Made by a program: the position numbers and the translations under genes. DNA of 64,000 nucleotides, taken from positions 1 through 64,000 of the forward strand of contig DATMML010000133.1 in the NCBI GenBank assembly GCA_035570235.1. The letters run 5' to 3'. Each line of letters starts with the position of its first letter. Within the stretch, counting starts at the first letter, position 1. This DNA is from Vicinamibacteria bacterium. Lineage in GTDB: Bacteria > Acidobacteriota > Vicinamibacteria > Fen-336. The notes beneath the pieces were generated by a model that was given only the letters and a program-made list of their open reading frames with translations, did no database searches and had not been told where the DNA came from. Positions 52,104-61,379 of this stretch are shown in pieces.

Positions 52104-55100
52104 GACAGGCCCTCCGTCCCCTGCTGGCGCCGGCGGCGCTCATCCTTGCGCCGACGCCCCCGGGCGCTGCTGTGCTCGAACTCCTGGGTTTCCTCGGTCT
52201 CCCGCCCGATGAGGCGGGCGAGCGACTCGACCGTTGGCCCTTCGAACAACGTCGCCACGGATACCTCGGCCGCGAGCTCGGCCTTGATCTTCGTGATGAC
52301 CTGAATCGCCAGCAAGGAGTGCCCGCCGAGATCGAAGAAGTTGTCCTGTATCCCGACCTTCTCCACCCCCAACAGCTCCGCCCATATGCGCGCAATCTTC
52401 TGCTCGCTGGGCTTACCGGGGGCAACGTAGGCGTTCTGGAGGTGGGGCCGGGGGTGGCGGGCGCCTTCGGACTCCTTGGCCCCTTTGTTCCTGTCCCCCC
52501 GCAGTGCCTCCAACCGGATCCACTTCTCGATGCGGCCCTGCAGGTCTCCGGTGGAGACCACGACCTGGGATACGCCCGCAAGGTCGAGCAGGCGGGCGAA
52601 CGCCCCCGCTCCCTCAAGGGCGCCCATCGCGAACTGCGCAAGGCCCGCCCCCCGGCCGGCTTCGTCGGGAGGCTCGGCGAGTCGCCACTCGTCCCAGTCG
52701 ACGCTAAGCCAGCGCGGTCTCCCTCGCTGGTTCCTCGCCTGCGTGAAGGCATCCATGAAGATATTGCCGGCGGCGTAGGCGGCGTAGGCGAAGCCCCCGA
52801 GCACGGAGGAGAGGGAGGAGGTGAGCATGCAGAAATCGATCTCTCGGCCCGCGAGCACGCGGTCTAGGGCGAGCAGGCCCGCGATCTTCGGATGGAACTG
52901 CTGCTCGCACTCGCTAGGGCCAATCTGCGGGATTGGCCGGAAAGAGTCACCCCCGACGATGCCGGCCCCGTGGATCACACCGTGGACTGGGCCAAAGCGT
53001 GCCTCCGCCTGACGGAAGGCCTCTTCCATCTGGGCGGAATCCGCCACGTCGGCGGCCACGACCAGCACCTCCGCCCCCAGTTGTTCGAGGCTCTCCGCGC
53101 GGACGATCCGCTGGCTGACCGGGTCGGCATCGCCGTGGCTCCGCCGCCATTCCGCCCACTCTCCACGCTCGGGCAAACGAGCACGGCCAGTAAGGACCAG
53201 CTTGGCCTTGGCCACGTGGGCGAGATAGGCTCCGAGGATGAAGGTGACACCGCCCAGGCCGCCGGTGATCAGGTAGACCCCTCCCTCCCGCAGAAGGCGT
53301 GGTCGAGCTTCCGGGAGCGGCAATCGCAGCGGCTCGTATCCCAGGACGAAACGTTGCCGACGGCGGACCGCGACCACCGTGCCCGGGTGGCGGGTACGCA
53401 ACTCGAGCAGGAGGCCGTCAAGGGCGGATACGTCGCTCCAGGTGGGAGCCTGGGGCGCCTCCACATCCACCGCCGAGCAGGTGACGTGATGCAACTCCTG
53501 CGGAACGACTTTGACGAGCCCCAACATGGTCGCCTTCTCGGGGTGCGGGACGTCGCCCTGCAACACGTCGTGCATTTGGCTGGTCAGGAGCTTGAGCTGC
53601 AGGGGATGGCTTTCCGCTCGCCCGGCCAGAGTCTGGGCCAGGTAGAGCAGGCTGTAGTAGCCGAGGTCCTGCGCCTGGGCGACCTGCTCCGGGGTGAGCG
53701 TGCCCGCTCGCTCGGGACCCACCGCGAAGCCGTGCACGATCCGCTCCACTCGCCGTCCCTCTTGGGAAGTGGCCTCGAGCACCCGCTGGTATTGCTCGCG
53801 CGCGCGGGGATCGATGACGAACCCGGTGCGCGCGTTGCCCGAGAAGACGGATCCGGGACGGACGGTGACCACCACATCGCCCTGTTCGCGCAGGCGCTGG
53901 GCCAAGCGGTCCCCAAAGCCACCCTCGTCCACGAAGAGCAGCCACCCGCTCGCCGAATCGGACCCGTTCCGCGTCTCCACCGCCTCCGCGGGCAAGGCGG
54001 ACTTCCAGGTCGGGAGGTAGAACCAGTCCGCGGGATCCTTCTTCGCCGCGGCGGCCTGGAGGGCGGCCCGGGCGGGATCCGCCTCCACCCAATAGCGCTC
54101 GCGCTCAAAGGAGTAGGTGGGCAAGCTGACCCGCCGGCGCTGCTCCCCCGCGAAGATGCGCGCGGCGTCGATCCGCACCCCCGACGCCCACAGCCGGCCC
54201 AGGGCACTCAGGAGGAATGGCAGGTCCCCCTCCACCTCCCGGGGATGGCGGAGGGAAGACACGATCGACGGGGCGGCGCTCCTCGCCGCCTGCTGGCGGG
54301 CGAAAGCCCCGAGGGCGTTGCCGGGGCCGACCTCGAGGAGCAGGCGCTCCGGCTCGGCCCAGAGAGTCCGGATCCCTTCCGCGAAGTGCACCGTCCCGCG
54401 CAGGTGGCGCACCCAGTAGTCCGGGCTCGTGGCTTCCGCCTCCGTGATCCAGGTTCCGCTAAGGTCCGAGACATAGGGGAGACGGGGCGGGGCCAGGCGA
54501 ACCGCGTTCATCCTCTCGCGAAAGGGAGCCAGGATGGGGTCCATCATCGGGGAATGGAAGGCATGGGAGGTGTGCAGCCGGGTGGCGGGGACGTTGCGCC
54601 GCTTCAAGTCCGCCTCGATCGCCTCGATCGCGGGGCTGGGCCCGGACAGCACGCAGTAGGAAGGACCGTTCACGGCGGCCAGAGCCACGCCGTCGCGGAG
54701 GCAGTCCTCCACTTCGCCCGCGGGCAGGGGCACCGCCAGCATGGAGCCGGGGGGCATCGACTGCATGAGCCGCCCGCGCTCCGCGACCAAGGCCATGGCA
54801 TCTGCCAGGGTGAGGACACCCGCGAGGTGCGCCGCCACGTACTCGCCGACGCTGTGGCCGATCATGGCTTGAGGTTGGATCCCCCAGCTCATCCAGAGAC
54901 GGGCGAGGGCGTACTCCACGACGAACAGGGCCGGCTGGGTGATCGCGGTCTGGCCGAGGCGATCCGCGGCTTCCGCCGCGTGGTCCGGAGAGGGGTAGAG
55001 AACGCTGCGTAGGTCGAGGCCGAGGGTGGGCTTGAGCCGTTCGCAACACTCGTCCAGGGTCTTCCGGAACACCGCTTCCTGCTCGTACAGCCCGCGGGCC

Positions 55101-56722
55101 ATGTCGACGTACTGCGCTCCCTGGCCGGGAAACATGAAGACGACCGGGCGTTCCATGGCCCGCGAATACGTCGTGTAAACCCGCTTGGGATCGAGGCTTT
55201 CCAGGGCGTCGGCCGCCCGGATCGCGTCCTCCGCCACCAGGATCCGCCGGTGCTCGAAGCGGCGACGGCCAGCGAGGAGTGTGAAGGCGACGTCCCCGAG
55301 GTTCTGGTCGGAGTGGGATCGGAGGTGCCGGACGAGGCGCAGCGTGGCCGCCTCCAGAGACGACTCTGTCCGCGCCGACAGCACCATGAGCTGGGCCGGC
55401 CGACCCGGTCCCGAGGGCGGGTTGGAAGGCGCCTCCTCGAGTATCAAGTGTGCGTTTGTTCCCCCCACTCCCAGAGAGCTGATTCCCGCCCGGCGGGGTG
55501 AGCCGTCCGTCCTCCACTCGGCAAGCCGGGTGTTGACTTGGAAGGGGCTGTTCTCGAAGTCGATCTTCGGATTGGGCCGCTCAAAGTGGACGAGAGGCGG
55601 GATCGCCTGGTGCTTCATCATGAGGGCTGTCTTGACCAGGGAGGCGACGCCAGCCGCCCGGTCGAGGTGCCCGAGGTTGGCTTTCAGGGATCCGATCGCG
55701 CAATAGCCCTTCCGCTGGGTCCCTGCGCGGAAGGCCCGCGTCAGGGCCTCGATCTCTATGGGATCGCCAAGAGCGGTGGCCGTGCCGTGGGCTTCCACGT
55801 AGCTGATGGAGTCCGGGCTCACGCGGGCCACCGCCATGGCCTCGGCGATCGCCTTGGTCTGGCCCACGACGCTCGGTGCCGTGTAACCGGCCTTCTGGGC
55901 CCCGTCGTTGTTGATCGCGCTGCCGCGGATTACGGCGTGGATGGTGTCGCCGTCGGCGAGGGCGTCGGCAAGGCGCTTCAGGGCCACCACCCCCACCCCG
56001 TTGCCGAAGACGGTCCCCGCGGCTTTCTCGTCGAAGCTGCGGCAGTGCCCGTCCGGGGAGAGGATTCCCCCTTCCTGATAGAGGTACCCCCCGCCCAGGC
56101 CGACGTTGACCGAGGAGGCGCCCGCCAGGGCCAAATCGCTCTCGCCGTTCAGGAGGCTCTGGCAGGCCAGGTGAACGGCGACCAGCGATGTCGAGCAGAA
56201 CGTCTGAACCGTGATCGCCGGCCCGGTCAAGTCGAACTTGTAGGCCACGATGGTGGCGAGCGAGTCGCGGTCGTTGAAGACCCCCAGGGAGGACATCCCC
56301 GCACCGGCCGCGCGTATCGCCTCCGGGTTCAGCAACAGGTTTTGGGTCAGGTACGTGCTCATGGCGGAGCCTGCGAAGACGCCGATGCGCCCCGCGTACT
56401 GCTGGCTGTCGTAGCCTGCGGCCTCAAGCACCGTCCAGGCGCACTCCAGGAAGAGGCGGATCTGGGGGTCCATGGTCTCGGCCTCGCGCGGGTTGAAGCC
56501 GAAGAAGCTGGCGTCAAAGAGCTCGATGTCGTCGAGGAGGGGAGCCGCCTTCACGTGCGCCACTCCGCCGTGCACGACGGGGGCCTCCGGAGAGAGGATG
56601 GTGATGGTCTCGACGCCCTGACGGAGGTTCTCCCAGAAGCCCTCGAGGGTGGACGCCCCCGGCACTCGGAGCTCCATTCCCACGATCGCGACGTCGTTGA
56701 GGTGATCGTCCTGGTCGCTCAT
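52100..56722 (-). CDS. Type I polyketide synthase, KS-AT-KR-carrier
   Basis: The 1540-residue protein has an acidic start (MSDQDDHLND), then KS (10-430) with TFCSTSL (C176), EAHGTATA (H312) and NLGHLDRAAG (H352). AT (527-830) has GHSVGE (S624) and HAFHS (720-724), pointing to malonyl-CoA. KR (about 1125-1330) has ITGGLGGV and YAAYAAGN. The carrier has FFDLGGHSL (S1469). After it comes a strongly basic tail (ARGRRRKDERRRRQQ) that may dock to the next protein. No DH or ER is present, so a beta-hydroxy product is predicted. AT and KS are very close to those of the next upstream gene, consistent with module duplication. Confidence 0.95.
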   Translation of the reverse strand: MSDQDDHLNDVAIVGMELRVPGASTLEGFWENLRQGVETITILSPEAPVVHGGVAHVKAAPLLDDIELFDASFFGFNPREAETMDPQIRLFLECAWTVLEAAGYDSQQYAGRIGVFAGSAMSTYLTQNLLLNPEAIRAAGAGMSSLGVFNDRDSLATIVAYKFDLTGPAITVQTFCSTSLVAVHLACQSLLNGESDLALAGASSVNVGLGGGYLYQEGGILSPDGHCRSFDEKAAGTVFGNGVGVVALKRLADALADGDTIHAVIRGSAINNDGAQKAGYTAPSVVGQTKAIAEAMAVARVSPDSISYVEAHGTATALGDPIEIEALTRAFRAGTQRKGYCAIGSLKANLGHLDRAAGVASLVKTALMMKHQAIPPLVHFERPNPKIDFENSPFQVNTRLAEWRTDGSPRRAGISSLGVGGTNAHLILEEAPSNPPSGPGRPAQLMVLSARTESSLEAATLRLVRHLRSHSDQNLGDVAFTLLAGRRRFEHRRILVAEDAIRAADALESLDPKRVYTTYSRAMERPVVFMFPGQGAQYVDMARGLYEQEAVFRKTLDECCERLKPTLGLDLRSVLYPSPDHAAEAADRLGQTAITQPALFVVEYALARLWMSWGIQPQAMIGHSVGEYVAAHLAGVLTLADAMALVAERGRLMQSMPPGSMLAVPLPAGEVEDCLRDGVALAAVNGPSYCVLSGPSPAIEAIEADLKRRNVPATRLHTSHAFHSPMMDPILAPFRERMNAVRLAPPRLPYVSDLSGTWITEAEATSPDYWVRHLRGTVHFAEGIRTLWAEPERLLLEVGPGNALGAFARQQAARSAAPSIVSSLRHPREVEGDLPFLLSALGRLWASGVRIDAARIFAGEQRRRVSLPTYSFERERYWVEADPARAALQAAAAKKDPADWFYLPTWKSALPAEAVETRNGSDSASGWLLFVDEGGFGDRLAQRLREQGDVVVTVRPGSVFSGNARTGFVIDPRAREQYQRVLEATSQEGRRVERIVHGFAVGPERAGTLTPEQVAQAQDLGYYSLLYLAQTLAGRAESHPLQLKLLTSQMHDVLQGDVPHPEKATMLGLVKVVPQELHHVTCSAVDVEAPQAPTWSDVSALDGLLLELRTRHPGTVVAVRRRQRFVLGYEPLRLPLPEARPRLLREGGVYLITGGLGGVTFILGAYLAHVAKAKLVLTGRARLPERGEWAEWRRSHGDADPVSQRIVRAESLEQLGAEVLVVAADVADSAQMEEAFRQAEARFGPVHGVIHGAGIVGGDSFRPIPQIGPSECEQQFHPKIAGLLALDRVLAGREIDFCMLTSSLSSVLGGFAYAAYAAGNIFMDAFTQARNQRGRPRWLSVDWDEWRLAEPPDEAGRGAGLAQFAMGALEGAGAFARLLDLAGVSQVVVSTGDLQGRIEKWIRLEALRGDRNKGAKESEGARHPRPHLQNAYVAPGKPSEQKIARIWAELLGVEKVGIQDNFFDLGGHSLLAIQVITKIKAELAAEVSVATLFEGPTVESLARLIGRETEETQEFEHSSARGRRRKDERRRRQQGTEGLS

Positions 56723-56726
56723 AGTG

Positions 56727-59700
56727 TCACGCTAGGGGGTCCAGCGCGGGTTGGATCTCACGCTGCTGCCGCCGTCGCCGCATCAGGTCCAGGCGGGTCT
56801 CCGCCCGCTGCCCCACTTCTTCGAGCACAACCGGCTCATCCGCGGTCCGGTCCCTCAAGGCGCGAGCGAGCAGGCCCACCGTCGGCGCCTCGTAGAAGGT
56901 CACGATGGGGATCTCCTTCCCCAGGCGCGTTCTGAGGAGGGGGATGACCTGGAGAGCGGTGAGCGAGTCGCCGCCCAACTCGAAGAAGTTGTCGTCGACC
57001 CCGATCTCCTTCCGCCCGAGGATCCGTTCCCAGGTCTCGGCGATCATGCGTTCCAGGTCGCCGCTGAAGGCGTCCTGCTCCACGGCCCGCACCTCGCTCG
57101 TCGGTTCGAGCGTCCCCGCCAGAGCCGGGGGGGTGGCCTTGCGCTCGAGTTGGGGTTGGAGCAAGGCCGGCCGCATGTCCATCGTGAATACGACGACCTG
57201 GGGGACGCCGGCGGCGAGGATGCGGCCGAGGGCATCCACCCCCTCTCGGGGAGCGATGCCCACCTTTAGGCTGAAGTCGCGCGCCGCCTGCAGGGCGCCG
57301 GAGACGGGAGTGTTCACCGCCATCCCCACCTCCCGCCAAGCATCCCAATTCACGGAGATTGCCGGCGGCCCGCCGGCGGCGCGCGCGCGATGGGCGTAGG
57401 CGTCGAGGAATGCGTTGGCTCCGCAGTAGTCGACCTGGCCAAGGCCGCCCAGGAGCGCGGCCGTGGAAGAACAAAGCAGGAAAAAGTCGAGTGACTCCTC
57501 CCTCAGCGCCGCCTCCAAGACGAGCGTGCCCTGGACCTTGGGGGCCATGACGCGCGCCGCAACGTCACGTTCCTTGAGGGAGATGATCCCCCCGCCAGCC
57601 ACGCCCGCGGAGTGAATCACTCCCTGAATGGGACCGAAGCGCTTACGAGTGGCTACGACTGCGCCTTCCATGTCCTCCCGACTCGCCACGTCCGCTCTCA
57701 GGTAGAGCACCTCCCCGCCGCGGCCCTCGAGATCCCGAATCTCCCCGATCCGCTGGCTGGTTGCGTCTTGCCGGCCGTGCTGTTCGAGCCAGACCTCCCA
57801 CTCCTCCCGGGGCGGCAACAAAGAGCGCCCGGTGAGCGCGAGACGAGCCTTCCAGTTCTCAGCCAGGTGCTGGGCGAAGACGAGACCGATCCCGCCCAGG
57901 CCACCCGTGATGAGGTACGTGCCCCCTTTCCTTAACCGGCTCACCCCGTTGGGGGGCGCGAGCGGTGTCGGTTCCGCAGACTGCACCCAGCGGTGAGGGC
58001 CACGATAGGCCACGACGGGTTCGGGCTGGCCGGTCAGCAGCTCGGCGACGATGCGATCGGCGAGCCTGACGGCCTGGGCGGAGCCGGGCGTCGGCAGGTC
58101 CACATCGATGCTTTGGCACGAAACCTGCGTCATCTCCTGGGGGATCACCTTGCACGGCCCGAGAACGGTCGCCTTCTCCGGGCAGGTGAGCTCGCTCCCC
58201 ACCACCTCTTGCATGTTGTTGGTGACCACGGCCATGTGCAGCGGCTGCCGGAAGTCCGCGCCCGCGAGGCCCTGGGCCAAGAAGAGCACGCTGTAGAAGC
58301 CCCGGGTCTGCGCCTCCTCCACTCGGTCGAGGTTGGAGGTCGAATCGTCGCGCGTCAGGCCCCACAGGTGTACCACGAACTGCGGAGGGCCATCCTGAAG
58401 CGTTCGGAGGAGGGTGACGTAATCCGCCCTCTCCCGGGGATCAATCTCGAAGCTGTTTGGCGCGACGGTCGCGAACCCACGCCCCCTCCGGACCGTCATC
58501 ACGGTCTGGCCGGCCCGAGTCAGCTGTTCCGCCATCACCGCCCCGAGGCCCTCTTCGTCCAGGAATAGCAACCAGCGCGAGCCCCCGGGAGGAAATGGCG
58601 TCGACAATAGCTCGGCGGGAAGGAAACGACGCCACGAGGGCTGGTAAAACCAGTCCTGCACCTCGCGGCGTTGCAGCGAGTAGCCCTGAGCGATCGATTC
58701 CACCAGCTGCCGCTTCTCGTTCCGGTCCACCCAGAACCGCTGCCGTTCGAAGGGGTAGCTGGGCAGGGCCACCCGCCGGCGGCGTTCCTCCCCGTGCACA
58801 CTGACCCAGTCCAGGTTGACCCCGGCCAGCCACAACTTCCCGAGCGAGCCGAGCAGGAACGCGCGGTCGGGCAGCGTCTCGCTCACGTGCCGAAGGCTCG
58901 CGACCGCGGCGGCCGCGCCAGTGTCCGCCCCCTGCTGGCGGGCAAGCGACACCAGGGTGTTGCCCGGACCCACTTCCAGTAGGACGGGGCGGCTCTCCTC
59001 GCCAATGAGACGCTTCACCCCTTCCCCGAAACGCACGGTCCCCCGCAGATGCCGGACCCAGTACTCCGCGTCCATGGCCTCCCCGGCGGTGATCCAGTCA
59101 CCGGTGACGTTGGACACGAAGCGTAGCGAGGGGGTTCGGCGCTCCGCCTCACCCACCCGCCTCCGGAACGCGGGCAGGATTGGCTCCATCATCGCGGAGT
59201 GGAAGGCATGGGACGTGTGGAGCCGTCGGCTCGGCACCCCCCGCTCCGCCAGCTCCCGCTCCAGACGATCGATGGCCTCGGCGCTGCCCGCCACCGCACA
59301 GGCCCCGGGCGCATTGACGCTGGCCAAATCCAGGCCTGCCCCGAGGTGCGGCCGGAGCGCAGCCTCCCCCAGGGGAACCGACAACATGGCGCCCCGCGGG
59401 AGAGACTGCATGAGACGGCCGCGCTCCGCCACCAGGGCGAGGGCATCCTCGAAGGAGAAGACGCCCGCGAGGTGGGCAGCCACGTACTCGCCCACGCTGT
59501 GGCCGATCATGGCCACGGGCTGGATTCCCCAGGACATCCATAGCCGGGCCAGGGCGTACTCGACCAGGAACAGCGCGGGCTGGGTGAATTGCGTCTGCAT
59601 GAGCTGTTCCGCGGCCGCCTCCGCATGGCCACTTCGCGGGTAGAGCACTCCGCGCAAGTCGAGCCCCAGCGAGGACCGCAGCAGCTCCGCCCCCGCATCC

Positions 59701-61379
59701 ACCGCCTCGCGAAATACCGGCTCCTCCTCGTAGAGACCCCGGCCCATGCCGACGTACTGCGACCCCTGACCTGTGAACATGAACGCGACGGGCGCGTTCT
59801 GCCGCTCCTGCGCCGCCGTCGCCCACCGCGCGGGATCACCAAGGGCCGCCCGGGCGTCCTCGAGATCCCGCCCCACCACCACCCGGCGGTGGTTGAAGAC
59901 GCGCCGGCCAACCTGGAGGGTCCAGGCTGCGTCCGCGAGGTTCGTATCCGGATGCGCGGTCAAGTGGTTGGTCAGCTTGCGCGTGGCCTCGTCGAGCGCG
60001 GTCGCGGTCTTCGCGGAGGCGACCAGGAGCTGCCAAGGGCGGGCAGGGTCCGAGGGAGGCAGGAGGGGCGCCTCCTGAAGGATGGCATGCGCGTTCGTAC
60101 CACCGATCCCGAACGAGCTAATGCCGGCTCTTCGCGGTCCTTCGCTGTTCCACGGCGTGAGCTCGGTGACCACGTAGAACGGGCTGCCCGCGAAGTCGAT
60201 CTCCGGATTCGGAGCCTCGAAGTGCAGACTGGCCGGAATCTGCCGGTGCTCAAGAGCGAGCACGGTCTTGATGAGGCCGGCCACGCCGGCGGCGGCGTCC
60301 AGGTGGCCGATGTTCGTCTTGACGGAGCCGATCGCGCAGTAGCGCTTCCTCCCCGTCCACTTGCGCCAAGCCTTGGTGAGTCCGGCGATCTCGGCAGGAT
60401 CGCCCAGAGCGGTGGCGGTTCCGTGGGCCTCTACGTAGGTGATCGTCTCGGGGTTCACGTCCGCCGCCGACAGTGCCTCCACGATGACCTCGGCCTGCCC
60501 GCTCACGCTGGGAGCAGTAAAACCGACCTTCACTGAGCCGTCGTTGTTGATCGCGGAGCCCAGGATCACGGCACGGACATTGTCGCCATCGCGTACCGCT
60601 TCTTTTAGCCGTTTCAACACCACCGCCCCGAGGCCGTTGCCAAACACCATCCCCTTGCCGCGAGCATCGAAAGTCCGAGTGTGCCCGTCGGGGGAGAGGA
60701 TTCCGCCCTCCATGTACTGATATCCAGTGTTCTGGGAGACAGCGATCGTCACGCCGCCGGCAAGGGCCAGGTCGCTCTCATGGTTGAGCAAGCTCTGACA
60801 GGCCAAGTGCACGGCCAAGAGGGAGGTCGAGCAGAAAGACTGCACCGCATAAGCGGGACCGCGCAGGTTGAGCTTGTAGGCAACCCGGGTGGGTAGGGCA
60901 TCGTTCATGTTCCCGAGGCCGACCTTCAGGTTGCCCATGGCCTGGATGAGCTCACGATCCCACTGCAGGTAGTTCATGAGGTAGCTGCTCTGGCTCACCC
61001 CCGCCGCCAGCCCGATCGAGCCCGCGAAACGCTCGGTGTCGTAGCCGGCGCTCTCCAGTGCCTCCCAGCAGCACTCGAGGAAGAGCCGCTGCTGGGGGTC
61101 CAGGATCTGGGCCTCCCGGGGCGTGTATCCAAAAAACGCAGCGTCGAAGAGGTCGGCTCCCTCGATGCGGGGCCGCATGGGGACGAGGTCGGGCCGCTCC
61201 AGAAAGGACGGGTGCACGTCCACCTCGGCCGCCCATTCCTCGAGGCTGATTGACGAAACCGACTCGACGCCGTTCTTCAGGTTCTCCCAGAGTTCGTCCA
61301 CGCTGTTGGCCCCGGGGAACTTCCCCGCCATTCCGACGACGGCGATCTCGGTGCCCGTCATCTCAGTCGACGACTGCAT
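56727..61379 (-). CDS. Type I polyketide synthase, KS-AT-KR-carrier
   Basis: ATG 61379 is chosen because AGAGGAGGA lies 8 bp upstream; it overlaps the previous gene by 17 bp. The 1550-residue protein has KS (10-432) with SFCSTSL (C183), EAHGTATA (H319) and NIGHLDAAAG (H359). AT (530-830) has GHSVGE (S628) and HAFHS. KR has LITGGLGGIG and a YCGAN catalytic tyrosine motif. The carrier has FFELGGDSL (S1472). A basic tail (RLDLMRRRRQQREIQ) ends the protein. It should add one malonyl unit and reduce it to the beta-hydroxy level. The stop lies 4 bp before the next PKS start. Confidence 0.95.
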   Translation of the reverse strand: MQSSTEMTGTEIAVVGMAGKFPGANSVDELWENLKNGVESVSSISLEEWAAEVDVHPSFLERPDLVPMRPRIEGADLFDAAFFGYTPREAQILDPQQRLFLECCWEALESAGYDTERFAGSIGLAAGVSQSSYLMNYLQWDRELIQAMGNLKVGLGNMNDALPTRVAYKLNLRGPAYAVQSFCSTSLLAVHLACQSLLNHESDLALAGGVTIAVSQNTGYQYMEGGILSPDGHTRTFDARGKGMVFGNGLGAVVLKRLKEAVRDGDNVRAVILGSAINNDGSVKVGFTAPSVSGQAEVIVEALSAADVNPETITYVEAHGTATALGDPAEIAGLTKAWRKWTGRKRYCAIGSVKTNIGHLDAAAGVAGLIKTVLALEHRQIPASLHFEAPNPEIDFAGSPFYVVTELTPWNSEGPRRAGISSFGIGGTNAHAILQEAPLLPPSDPARPWQLLVASAKTATALDEATRKLTNHLTAHPDTNLADAAWTLQVGRRVFNHRRVVVGRDLEDARAALGDPARWATAAQERQNAPVAFMFTGQGSQYVGMGRGLYEEEPVFREAVDAGAELLRSSLGLDLRGVLYPRSGHAEAAAEQLMQTQFTQPALFLVEYALARLWMSWGIQPVAMIGHSVGEYVAAHLAGVFSFEDALALVAERGRLMQSLPRGAMLSVPLGEAALRPHLGAGLDLASVNAPGACAVAGSAEAIDRLERELAERGVPSRRLHTSHAFHSAMMEPILPAFRRRVGEAERRTPSLRFVSNVTGDWITAGEAMDAEYWVRHLRGTVRFGEGVKRLIGEESRPVLLEVGPGNTLVSLARQQGADTGAAAAVASLRHVSETLPDRAFLLGSLGKLWLAGVNLDWVSVHGEERRRRVALPSYPFERQRFWVDRNEKRQLVESIAQGYSLQRREVQDWFYQPSWRRFLPAELLSTPFPPGGSRWLLFLDEEGLGAVMAEQLTRAGQTVMTVRRGRGFATVAPNSFEIDPRERADYVTLLRTLQDGPPQFVVHLWGLTRDDSTSNLDRVEEAQTRGFYSVLFLAQGLAGADFRQPLHMAVVTNNMQEVVGSELTCPEKATVLGPCKVIPQEMTQVSCQSIDVDLPTPGSAQAVRLADRIVAELLTGQPEPVVAYRGPHRWVQSAEPTPLAPPNGVSRLRKGGTYLITGGLGGIGLVFAQHLAENWKARLALTGRSLLPPREEWEVWLEQHGRQDATSQRIGEIRDLEGRGGEVLYLRADVASREDMEGAVVATRKRFGPIQGVIHSAGVAGGGIISLKERDVAARVMAPKVQGTLVLEAALREESLDFFLLCSSTAALLGGLGQVDYCGANAFLDAYAHRARAAGGPPAISVNWDAWREVGMAVNTPVSGALQAARDFSLKVGIAPREGVDALGRILAAGVPQVVVFTMDMRPALLQPQLERKATPPALAGTLEPTSEVRAVEQDAFSGDLERMIAETWERILGRKEIGVDDNFFELGGDSLTALQVIPLLRTRLGKEIPIVTFYEAPTVGLLARALRDRTADEPVVLEEVGQRAETRLDLMRRRRQQREIQPALDPLA

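Noticed and set aside
52892-55012. Plus-strand open frame of 706 codons
   Set aside because: It runs antisense to a clearly coding PKS gene, has no recognisable domain and arises from the GC-rich third positions of the real frame.
55538-56935. Plus-strand open frame of 465 codons
   Set aside because: It is antisense to the KS of a PKS gene, with low-complexity composition and no family features.
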